Source: a bacterium
Lineage (GTDB): Bacteria > Latescibacterota > UBA2968 > UBA8231
Length of the DNA: 13,790 bases
Direction of reading: 5' to 3'
NCBI GenBank assembly: GCA_027593305.1
Contig: JAQCJA010000071.1
Location: forward strand, 1-13,790
Shown here piece after piece: positions 1 through 6,581 of this stretch (position 1 is the first letter of the stretch; the number at the start of each line of letters is the position of its first letter). Position numbers and translations under genes: made by a program. A model generated the notes under the pieces. The model was not told where the DNA came from. It worked only from the letters and a program-made list of their open reading frames with translations, and ran no database searches.

Positions 1-2
1 GA

Positions 3-935
3 CAACTCGTGCTCGGATCATTGGCTGGTATCGCGGTTGAGCCCCTCGACAATGCTCTCATCGAGTTGCACGGCAGCGAGCGCGTACTGGCGGCGCTGGC
101 AGTGGCGACCCGTTACGCGGGACTGCTCGTGGCGCCGATGCACCTGTCGGCGGACTACTCCCACGCAGCCATCGACGTACAGCATATATCAAGCCTCGAA
201 ATCTTCGCGGGCCTGTTGCTGGCAGCCTGCAGCCTTGGCGCCGCCTGGCGTTACCTACGCCGACCGGACGTACCGGGTCTGGGTATGGTCTGGCTTGTTG
301 TGTGTTTCTCGCCCCTGGTGAACGTGCTGTTCCCCATTGGCACGATTCTGGCAGAACGCCTTACCTACGCACCATCCCTGGGGTTCTGTCTCTTCCTGGG
401 ATGGGCTCTCGTGCGCAGCCGGCGCCATCTGGGGCCGCGGCTGATGCCGACGCTGGGTCTGGCGTTGCTACTGGTGCTGGGGTTGCGGACGACGGCTCGA
501 TGTGCCGACTGGCGCAGTGAACGGAGCTTGTTTCAGGCCGTCGTCGCACACTACCCCGAAAGCGCCAGGGGTCACAAAGGGTTGGCCAAAGCCTTGAGTG
601 ATGCCGGCCAACTGGCGGCGGCCGAGGGCCACTATCGACGAGCCATCGAGATTTACCCACGTTTCGATACCGCCCACTACAATCTGGGCATCCTGCTGCA
701 CGGCACGGCGCGCTTTGAAGAGGCGCTGGTGCACTTCGAGCGGGCCTGCAGCCTGCGTCCGACCTTTGCCGACGCGCACCTCAATCGAGGGGCGGCGCTG
801 TTCCAGCTCGGCAGAGTGTCACAGGCGTTGGCGGCGACCCAGCGCGCGCTGGCGTTGCGGCCCGACTGGGACCTGGCGCTGCAGAACCTGAGCGACATTC
901 AGGCGACAATCAACCGTCAGGGGAATGGACCATGA
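3..935 (+). CDS. TMTC-like membrane protein with C-terminal TPRs (5' partial)
   Basis: The frame is open to the left edge, so the true start lies outside the window. Counting from the GTG at 9, hydrophobic segments alternate with loops up to about residue 160. Two stretches recall the TMTC/DUF1736 family: RYAGLLVAPMHLSADYS at 35-51, and an NVLFPIGT..AERLTYAPSLGFCL stretch at 105-128. The CADWRSERSLF segment at 165-175 marks the usual passage from the last membrane helix into the TPRs. At least three TPR units follow, about 186-295, with A/Y/L/G/A spacing and P at the unit ends. Eukaryotic TMTC proteins are O-mannosyltransferases of cadherins; the substrate of bacterial relatives is unknown, so glycosyl transfer is an inference. 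The catalytic first loop would lie upstream and cannot be seen. The stop overlaps the next gene's start (ATGA), so the two are probably co-transcribed and translationally coupled. Confidence 0.85.
   Translation, partial: QLVLGSLAGIAVEPLDNALIELHGSERVLAALAVATRYAGLLVAPMHLSADYSHAAIDVQHISSLEIFAGLLLAACSLGAAWRYLRRPDVPGLGMVWLVVCFSPLVNVLFPIGTILAERLTYAPSLGFCLFLGWALVRSRRHLGPRLMPTLGLALLLVLGLRTTARCADWRSERSLFQAVVAHYPESARGHKGLAKALSDAGQLAAAEGHYRRAIEIYPRFDTAHYNLGILLHGTARFEEALVHFERACSLRPTFADAHLNRGAALFQLGRVSQALAATQRALALRPDWDLALQNLSDIQATINRQGNGP
919..923 (+). promoter_or_regulatory. Ribosome binding site of the GNAT gene
   Basis: AGGGG lies 8 bases before ATG 932 and inside the last codons of the TMTC-like gene. 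It supports reinitiation or coupled translation at the ATGA overlap. Confidence 0.55.
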
Positions 936-2089
936 GTGTGGATGTTGTACAACTGACAGCGGCCGACTGGGACGAGGGGCTCGCCTTCATCAACGAGGTC
1001 TTTGGTGAGCACCGTGAACACAACTTTGCCACGCTGCTGCCGTCGATCTACCAGCCGACACAAGAGTTCATGGCAAACAATCACGCCGTGCGCGAAGATG
1101 GCAGAATCCGCGCCGTGGTCGGTCTGTTTCCCCTGCACTGGCAGGTGGGGGATGTATGCCTGCGGGTGGGTGGCATCGGCGGCGTGTCGACGCACCGCAG
1201 CGTGCGGGGCAAGGGCTACATGAAAGTGCTGATGAACCACTGCGTCGAGAAGATGCGGACCGAAGGCTATGACCTTTCATGGCTGGGTGGCCAGCGGCAA
1301 CGCTACGGCTATTTCGGCTACGAGAAATGTGGACAGCAGTTGTCCATCAGCCTGACGTCGGCGAATGTGCGCCACGTGTTCGGCGACAACAAACCCCTGC
1401 GCTTCGAGCCCCTGGCCGCCGGTTACACAGCCAGAATCGACGTGGCCCGGCAGCTGCACGACGCGCAACGCGTGCACAACCAGCGCGGCGGTGTTGATGT
1501 CTTTCCCCGGTTCCTCGTCAGCTGGTACCACCAGCCCTACGCCGCGCTGGATGACACGGGCGCCATGGTGGGCTATCTGGTGGCCGACGCTGACGGCGGC
1601 AGTGTTGTGGAACTGCTCGGGCAGGACACGACGACGGAACTTGATATGGCCCGGTCATGGGTGCAGTCGCGAGAGGCCGGCAGCGCCCGCTTTGATATTG
1701 GGCCCACCCGTTTCGAGTTTCTGCAGCGCATGGGCGCCATCGGCGAAGGTCTCAGCCTGGGCAGCTCAGGCAACTGGCAGATCTACGACTGGGCGGCGAC
1801 TGTGGGGGCTCTGTTACAGGTGCGTGCCGCCGGTGGTGCACTGGCGGACGGTGATGTCATCGTTGGCATCGAGGGCTACGGCAATCTGCGCATCCTTGTG
1901 CACGGCACACAGGTGACGTGTGTGCAGGTCACCGATGCGGCGGCCGTCACCTGGAACGCCTGCATCGCCATGCGGGTATTCTTCGGGCCCATGCCGCCGT
2001 CCGCCGTGGTGCAGGTGCCACGAGCAGCGGCGCAGTTGCTGGCGTGGTGCCCGTTGCCGCTGGGGTGGCCCTGCCAGGATGGTGTCTGA
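932..2089 (+). CDS. Eis-like GNAT N-acetyltransferase
   Basis: This 385-residue protein has an N-terminal GNAT domain. The acetyl-CoA pyrophosphate loop is VRGKGYMKVLM at 91-101 (R/Q-x-x-G-x-G/A type), preceded by the strand GGIGGVSTH at 80-88. The segment WLGGQRQRYGYFGYEKCG at 117-134 matches the end of the fold in the GNAT_9/Eis group (COG4552), where a small molecule or amine is acetylated. Residues about 150-385 fit the second, non-binding GNAT-like domain and the SCP2-like C-terminal domain of that group, and the total length also fits. The substrate cannot be read from the sequence. The start is ATG at 932, with AGGGG at 919-923 and an 8-base spacer, overlapping the stop of the TMTC-like gene by four bases. 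The gene ends 17 bases before the end of the convergent dehydrogenase gene, leaving no room for a normal terminator. Confidence 0.85.
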   Translation: MSVDVVQLTAADWDEGLAFINEVFGEHREHNFATLLPSIYQPTQEFMANNHAVREDGRIRAVVGLFPLHWQVGDVCLRVGGIGGVSTHRSVRGKGYMKVLMNHCVEKMRTEGYDLSWLGGQRQRYGYFGYEKCGQQLSISLTSANVRHVFGDNKPLRFEPLAAGYTARIDVARQLHDAQRVHNQRGGVDVFPRFLVSWYHQPYAALDDTGAMVGYLVADADGGSVVELLGQDTTTELDMARSWVQSREAGSARFDIGPTRFEFLQRMGAIGEGLSLGSSGNWQIYDWAATVGALLQVRAAGGALADGDVIVGIEGYGNLRILVHGTQVTCVQVTDAAAVTWNACIAMRVFFGPMPPSAVVQVPRAAAQLLAWCPLPLGWPCQDGV

Positions 2090-2106
2090 CACGCAACCGG
2101 ACGCGG

Positions 2107-3099
2107 CTACTGCAGACGCAGCTTCTTCAGCACTTCACGGTTGACGACCTGTTCCGGAATGCGGCCCTGCAACACATCGACCATGCTGCGTGCCGCCATC
2201 TGCGCCATGCGCACGCGGGCGGTGATCGTCAGCGAACCCGAGTGCGGACTGGCGATGACATTGTCCAGCGCGCAGAGCTGGGCCGAGACGCCCACGGGCG
2301 GTTCGGTCGCCTGGCAATCCAGCCCGGCGCCTGCGATCCGGCCGCTGCGCAGTGCCTCCAGCAGGGCCGGCTCATCCACCAGGCCGCCACGGGCGGTATT
2401 GATCAGATAACTGCCGCGCTTCATGGCGCCGAGAAACTCGGCGTTGACGACATTGGCGTTTTCCGCCGACATCGGTACATGCAGGCTGATCGCGTCCGCT
2501 TCGGCCAGCAACGTGGCGCGATCCACTGCCTCCGCACCCAGCTCACGCAGTGCGGCGGCATCAACATAGGGGTCGTGTACGAGCACACGCATGCGGAAAC
2601 CTTTGGCGCGGCGCACGGTTTCGGCGCCGATGCGCCCGCAACCGAGCAGGCCGAGCGTCATCGACGGCAGGTCCTCGCCGATGGCCACATCATAGCCGCC
2701 GGCTTTGATCGTGCGATCACCGGCAGGAATCCGTCGCACGGCAGCCAGCAGGAGGGCGAACGTCAGATCAGCTACCGCGTCGGCCATGACCCCCGGGGTG
2801 TAGGTGACGACGATGCCGCGCTCGGTGCAGACCCCGAGGTCAACCTTGTCGTAGCCGACACCATTGCGCGCAATCACCCGCAACTGCGTCGCATCCTTCA
2901 GCGTATGGGCAGAGAAATTCTCGGACCCGGCAAGGACGGCGCTGACACCCTGCAAGGCCTCCCGTGTGGCCTCGTCCGCCCAATGGGGTCCCCCGTACTT
3001 GTGGCTCCAGGTCAGTCCCGCAGCGTCGAGGATGTCAGCCGCTGGTTGGCGGCCGCCAATGTCAAGACCCACGGTGATGATGCAGCGGTCTTCACTCAC
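2107..3099 (-). CDS. D-2-hydroxyacid dehydrogenase (SerA-like, NAD-dependent)
   Basis: The protein has 330 residues, normal for the short D-isomer-specific 2-hydroxyacid dehydrogenases without ACT domains. The NAD fold shows LGLLGCGRIG at 149-158 (GxGxxG at 153/155/158), and Asp176 in VLVHDPY suits NAD rather than NADP. The catalytic triad is visible: Arg237 in INTARGG, Glu266 in DCQATEP and His286 in ASPHSGS, with the usual spacings of 29 and 20 residues. NGVGYDKVDL at 79-88 is the substrate-loop signature. It should reduce a 2-oxoacid to the D-hydroxyacid or run in reverse; the substrate is not readable. The start is GTG at 3099, preceded by GGAGAAAGG at the very end of the upstream Ldh_2 gene. 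The two genes are 8 bases apart and certainly co-oriented. One possibility is an SlcC-like sulfolactate dehydrogenase, suggested only by the paired gene. Confidence 0.9.
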   Translation of the reverse strand: MSEDRCIITVGLDIGGRQPAADILDAAGLTWSHKYGGPHWADEATREALQGVSAVLAGSENFSAHTLKDATQLRVIARNGVGYDKVDLGVCTERGIVVTYTPGVMADAVADLTFALLLAAVRRIPAGDRTIKAGGYDVAIGEDLPSMTLGLLGCGRIGAETVRRAKGFRMRVLVHDPYVDAAALRELGAEAVDRATLLAEADAISLHVPMSAENANVVNAEFLGAMKRGSYLINTARGGLVDEPALLEALRSGRIAGAGLDCQATEPPVGVSAQLCALDNVIASPHSGSLTITARVRMAQMAARSMVDVLQGRIPEQVVNREVLKKLRLQ

Positions 3100-3107
3100 G
3101 GTAGAGG

Positions 3108-4127
3108 TCAGCCTTTCTCCAGCGAATCAGCGCCGAAGCGCGTGTTTTCGTAGTGCGCGAAGGGGGACACCACGCCAAGCTCGGCGGCAATGTCCTGCAG
3201 CAGTTTCTGATGCCGTTCCGAGATGGGGATGCCGTCACGCTCGAACTGGGTGACATTGCGCCATTCGATGCCCCCCGGCAGCTCGGCTTGTGTGTGCCCC
3301 GGAAAGGGCTCCAGCCCCCGACACTGCTCGACATAACGTGCCATCTCCGCATAGAACTCGTCCACGGGCGCGAAGGCAGCGATGTGGAAGGCGGCAAAGA
3401 AGCCCCCCTGATTCGACTCCCACTTTGACACCGGTGGAATACGCCCGGGTTGCCAGATGCCGGCAAGCACACCACCGATGGCGTGGGTCACCGCGCCAAG
3501 GCCCAGTTCCTTGAAGTAGGCGAAGGGCATCTGCGTGAACAGATCTTCGCTCCAGGCAAGCAACCGCGTGCCCATATCGATGACGAGAGGCGGCACGCCG
3601 GGCCCCGCAGGAATGGCAATGCTCATGGGTGACGCGCCGGTGGCACCGGTGCGGATCATGCCCTGTCGTGGCCACCGATGGGAGGATAGCGCCAGACCGA
3701 TACAGTCATTCTGCGCCGCGACCCGACTGTACTTGCCGGCACTGCCGAAGTGGAAGTGGTTGCCGGTGGCAGCGGCGCCGACACCCAGTGCCATGGCCGT
3801 CTCGGCGACGAAGTGGGCCGCTCGCCAGCAAGGCAGGTGGCCCATGCCGCCGTCCCCGTCATACACCCGAGTGGTGGTCGTCGTCGCCTGCTCGGTTATA
3901 TTAGGGCGGGCATTGACGCGGCCATCACGAATCATCTGTACATAGCCGCTCGTCTGCTGGCTGCCGTGACTGAAGACGCCGCGCAGGTCGGTGGCCACCA
4001 GCAGTTGCGCCATCAGCGTGGCATCGGCAGCACTCATTCCCACTGTGTGGAACAGTGTCTCAACGAGGTCGCGCAGATCCTGCGCGGGTACACGGATCCC
4101 GGACTCCGGGGGCAGATTGGCTCCCAA
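3108..4127 (-). CDS. Ldh_2 family malate/L-lactate/sulfolactate-type dehydrogenase
   Basis: With the TTG start at 4127 the protein has 339 residues, typical of the Ldh_2 family (malate, L-lactate, ureidoglycolate and (R)-sulfolactate ComC-type dehydrogenases), which uses an unusual non-Rossmann NAD(P) fold. Signatures are DLRGVFSHGSQQ at 47-58, containing the conserved D-x-R and S-H-G, and TGNHFHFGSAGKY at 121-133, in place of the common SNHFG motif. The enzyme should oxidise a 2-hydroxyacid with a negatively charged group; the exact substrate is unknown. An upstream ATG at 4190 is in frame, but the extra 21 residues have no family-like content. TTG 4127 is preceded by AGGAG with an 8-base spacer, and the protein then enters ESGIRVPAQDLRDLV, the normal family N-terminus. 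It is first in an operon with the D-2-hydroxyacid dehydrogenase, suggesting that both act on one 2-oxoacid. Confidence 0.85.
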   Translation of the reverse strand: MGANLPPESGIRVPAQDLRDLVETLFHTVGMSAADATLMAQLLVATDLRGVFSHGSQQTSGYVQMIRDGRVNARPNITEQATTTTTRVYDGDGGMGHLPCWRAAHFVAETAMALGVGAAATGNHFHFGSAGKYSRVAAQNDCIGLALSSHRWPRQGMIRTGATGASPMSIAIPAGPGVPPLVIDMGTRLLAWSEDLFTQMPFAYFKELGLGAVTHAIGGVLAGIWQPGRIPPVSKWESNQGGFFAAFHIAAFAPVDEFYAEMARYVEQCRGLEPFPGHTQAELPGGIEWRNVTQFERDGIPISERHQKLLQDIAAELGVVSPFAHYENTRFGADSLEKG

Positions 4128-4222
4128 ACGAATTTCTCCTGTGTCAGTGCCAGGCGCAGTAATAACGGCCCCGGTGCAACCCGGCGCCACGATGCGTCCC
4201 TAACGAAAGGATCCAGTGCGCG
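4128..4222. promoter_or_regulatory. Divergent promoter region, ldh_2 operon / DAHP synthase
   Basis: These 95 bases separate two genes that must be transcribed away from each other. An AT-rich core at 4159-4165 gives TAATAA on + and TATTAC (rc of 4159-4164) on -, both passable -10 elements, so the two promoters may overlap. I find no convincing -35 for either direction. I see no TyrR-type box (TGTAAA-N6-TTTACA). The location is certain by layout; the individual elements are weak. Confidence 0.3.
4136..4140 (-). promoter_or_regulatory. Ribosome binding site deciding the TTG start of Ldh_2
   Basis: Read on the - strand, AGGAG is followed after 8 bases by TTG at 4127-4125. No ATG or GTG with a comparable site exists near the expected N-terminus, so this site favours TTG over the ATG at 4190. 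Confidence 0.6.
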
Positions 4223-5284
4223 ATGTTGCACACGACTGACGATCTGCGAATCTCCGGCCTCCGACCCCTCATACCGCCGGCGATCCTGATGGAAGACCTG
4301 CCGGTGACGGAAAGGGCTTCCATCACGGTCAGTAGCGGACGCCAGCAGGTGAACGCCGCCCTGGCCGGCACAGATGACCGTCTGGTGGTTGTTGCCGGTC
4401 CATGTTCGATCCACGATCCGGAAGCGGCACGTGAGTATGCCGTTCGTCTGAAGAAAGCTGCTGACCATCACGATGGGGATCTGATCACCATCATGCGGGT
4501 CTACTTCGAAAAGCCGCGCACGACGGTGGGCTGGAAGGGCCTGATCAACGATCCCCGGCTGGATGGCAGCTTTCAGATCAATGCGGGCCTGCGCACGGCA
4601 CGTGGACTGTTGCTGGACCTGTGCAATCTGGGATTGCCCGTAGGCAGCGAGTTCCTGGATACGATCAGCCCGCAGTTCATCGCGGACCTGGTCTCCTGGG
4701 GGGCGATTGGCGCCCGCACGACGGAGAGTCAGGTGCACCGCGAACTGGCCTCCGGGCTGTCCATGCCTGTGGGCTTCAAGAATGGCACCGGCGGCAGCAC
4801 GCAGCTGGCGATCGATGCGATCAAGGCGGCACGCGGCGCCCATCACTTTCTGTCGGTGACGAAACAGGGCATTTCCGCCATCGTCGCCACAACGGGCAAC
4901 GACGCCTGTCATATCATCCTGCGTGGCTCCACCCTGGGGCCGAATTACGAACAGCGATCCGTCGACGAGCTGGCCGGCAAACTGGCGGCAGATGGTTTGC
5001 CGCACCGGTTGATGGTGGACTGCAGTCACGGCAACAGCGAAAAGGACCACAACCGGCAGCCCGCCGTCGCTGCCGCCGTGGCGGCACAGCTTGCGGCTGG
5101 CTCCGACAATATTTTCGGTGTCATGCTGGAAAGCCACCTCGTGGAGGGGCGACAGGATCTGATCGCTGGCAAGGCTGGCACGTACGGACAGAGCATCACC
5201 GATGCCTGCATCAACTGGGACACGACGGCGCTCGTGCTCGAGCAGCTGGCTGCCGCCGTACGGGCGCGGCGCGCGCAACGCTAG
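4223..5284 (+). CDS. aroG: 3-deoxy-7-phosphoheptulonate (DAHP) synthase, AroG type
   Basis: This enzyme condenses phosphoenolpyruvate and erythrose 4-phosphate to DAHP, the first step of aromatic amino acid synthesis in the cytosol. The 353-residue protein aligns by eye with E. coli AroG (350 residues) from end to end. It has DDLRI near the start, GPCSIHDP at 59-66, MRVYFEKPRTTVGWKGL at 91-107 (Arg92 and Lys97 for PEP) and IGARTTESQVHRELASGLS at 162-180. Expected metal ligands are Cys61, His269, Glu303 and Asp327. Residues of the effector pocket known from AroG are present (Asp146, Pro150, Leu179, Ser180, Ser211), so feedback inhibition is likely. Met147 of AroG is Thr here, and I cannot assign Phe, Tyr or Trp sensitivity. 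The start ATG 4223 matches the family N-terminus; AAAGGA at 4206-4211 is a somewhat distant ribosome site. An MFS gene follows within 12 bases. Confidence 0.96.
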   Translation: MLHTTDDLRISGLRPLIPPAILMEDLPVTERASITVSSGRQQVNAALAGTDDRLVVVAGPCSIHDPEAAREYAVRLKKAADHHDGDLITIMRVYFEKPRTTVGWKGLINDPRLDGSFQINAGLRTARGLLLDLCNLGLPVGSEFLDTISPQFIADLVSWGAIGARTTESQVHRELASGLSMPVGFKNGTGGSTQLAIDAIKAARGAHHFLSVTKQGISAIVATTGNDACHIILRGSTLGPNYEQRSVDELAGKLAADGLPHRLMVDCSHGNSEKDHNRQPAVAAAVAAQLAAGSDNIFGVMLESHLVEGRQDLIAGKAGTYGQSITDACINWDTTALVLEQLAAAVRARRAQR

Positions 5285-5295
5285 GGCGGACGATT

Positions 5296-6486
5296 CTGAC
5301 GGACCGTCCGACGCTCCAGGTAGGCCTGCTGTTTCTATGTGAGGCGCTGACACGCTCATCGGCGATCATCGTGCTGACGACGATGGCCCTGATCGGGCGT
5401 CGACTCGCACCTGACGCGGCACTGTCGACGTTGCCCCTGGCTCTCGTGCCCGTGGCGACAACGTTGATGACGATTCCTGCAGCGCAGTTCATGCGTCGCC
5501 GGGGACGGCGCCCCGGGTTTGCCCTGGCGGCGCTGATCGGCATTGCCGGCGCCACGGTCGCTGCCAGTGCGGTATGGCTGGAGAATTTCTGGCTGCTGTG
5601 CGGCGGCGGTCTGCTGATTGGCGCCGTCAACGGCTTTGCCACCTACTATCGGTTCGCCGCCGGCGAGGTAGCGCCACCGGAGTTTCGCACACGTGCCATT
5701 TCGCTGGTCATGGCCGGTGGCGTCGTGGCTGCATTCCTCGGATCGACGCTGTCAACGCAGACAAAGGATCTGGTTGCGGGCCACCCCTTCGTCGGTTCCT
5801 TTGCCTGTATCACCGTGTTGCAGGGGCTGATTCTGCTGATCGTGTCGCGCACCCAGTTGCCGGCGCCCACACCAAAGTCCGACGCTGACGATGGTCGCTC
5901 ACTGGGCACCATCGCCCATAGTCCCACGTTCGTTCTGGCCGTCCTCGGCGCCGTCGCCAGTTGGGGCCTGATGTCACTGCTGATGAACGCAACACCCCTG
6001 TCCATGGAGCGCCATCACCATGCCTTCGGCGATACGGCCAGCGTGATTCAGTGGCACGTGCTGGGCATGTACGTGCCATCCTTCTTCACCGGCAGCCTGA
6101 TCCGGCGTTTCGGCGAACGGCCGCTGCTGCTGACGGGGGTGGTCTGCATCGCTGCTGCGGCCTGGATCAACACCGGCGGCACACAGCTGCTCACATTCAT
6201 GACAGGACTTACCGTACTCGGCGTCGGTTGGAATTTCCTCTTCGTCTCGTGTACGTCCCTGATCACGGCTACCTACCGCACCGAGGGAGAGAAGGCACGA
6301 GTGCAGTCGGCCAACGACTTCCTGATCTTCGCGACGATGATCGTGTCGACCTTCTCTGCGGGCCCCCTTGAGGAGCGCATCGGCTGGTATGCGCTCAATC
6401 AGGCGGCGCTGGGGGTTGCCGCCGTCGTCGGTGGGGCGCTGCTGCTGTTGATGTGGCGGGAACGCCGCACGGGACACAGAGGCTGA
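5296..6486 (+). CDS. MFS permease, 12 TM, non-standard start
   Basis: About 396 residues with roughly twelve hydrophobic segments form a major facilitator superfamily transporter of the inner membrane. The loop between TM2 and TM3 carries MRRRGRRPGF, a form of MFS motif A, preceded by LPLALVPVATTLMTIPAAQF. The first membrane segment begins at about 5320 (LQVGLLFLCEALTRS), and related permeases have 10-15 residues before it. No ATG, GTG or TTG lies in frame between the aroG stop and that segment. The first usual codon, GTG 5371, would cut TM1 in half. I therefore place the start at CTG 5296 (or ATT 5293), 9 (or 6) bases after AGGG at 5283-5286. The substrate is unknown. Position right after aroG suggests one operon and possibly export of an aromatic compound, but this is only context. 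The frame is also open back to 4621 inside aroG, which is a GC-rich shadow. Confidence 0.8.
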   Translation: MTDRPTLQVGLLFLCEALTRSSAIIVLTTMALIGRRLAPDAALSTLPLALVPVATTLMTIPAAQFMRRRGRRPGFALAALIGIAGATVAASAVWLENFWLLCGGGLLIGAVNGFATYYRFAAGEVAPPEFRTRAISLVMAGGVVAAFLGSTLSTQTKDLVAGHPFVGSFACITVLQGLILLIVSRTQLPAPTPKSDADDGRSLGTIAHSPTFVLAVLGAVASWGLMSLLMNATPLSMERHHHAFGDTASVIQWHVLGMYVPSFFTGSLIRRFGERPLLLTGVVCIAAAAWINTGGTQLLTFMTGLTVLGVGWNFLFVSCTSLITATYRTEGEKARVQSANDFLIFATMIVSTFSAGPLEERIGWYALNQAALGVAAVVGGALLLLMWRERRTGHRG

Positions 6487-6551
6487 TGACGAATGGAATC
6501 GTCAGTCAGGCAGTCAGCAGCAGGTGCCGGAGGACCGCGAGCCCGCTGTGA

Positions 6552-6576
6552 GGCGTCGCGTTGCTGCCGTGACGCC
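6552..6576. terminator. Hairpin between convergent genes, possible bidirectional terminator
   Basis: GGCGTCGCG (6552-6560) pairs with CGTGACGCC (6568-6576), nine pairs with one G-U, closing a 7-base loop. It sits between the MFS stop (6486) and the end of the copper protein gene (6582). Neither strand has a T-run after it, so it is not a standard intrinsic terminator. It may protect 3' ends or assist termination. Confidence 0.35.
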
Positions 6577-6581
6577 CGGGA

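Noticed and set aside
1918..3153. 411-codon open frame on the + strand
   Set aside because: It is antisense to the D-2-hydroxyacid dehydrogenase, which has complete catalytic and NAD motifs. The composition is His/Gln/Arg-rich shadow.
4128..4222. TyrR or attenuator control of aroG
   Set aside because: I see no TyrR-type palindrome, leader peptide rich in aromatic residues, or terminator hairpin in this short gap.
4621..5295. In-frame upstream extension of the MFS gene into aroG
   Set aside because: It overlaps a clear DAHP synthase on the same strand, is Arg/Gly-rich and resembles no protein. It is open only because stops are rare in GC-rich DNA.
4034..5359. 441-codon open frame on the - strand across aroG
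   Set aside because: It is antisense to aroG and out of frame with Ldh_2. No recognisable domain.
6487..6504. Inverted repeat TGACGA / TCGTCA just after the MFS stop
   Set aside because: The stem has only six pairs, modest GC and no T-run; weaker than the hairpin at 6552-6576.
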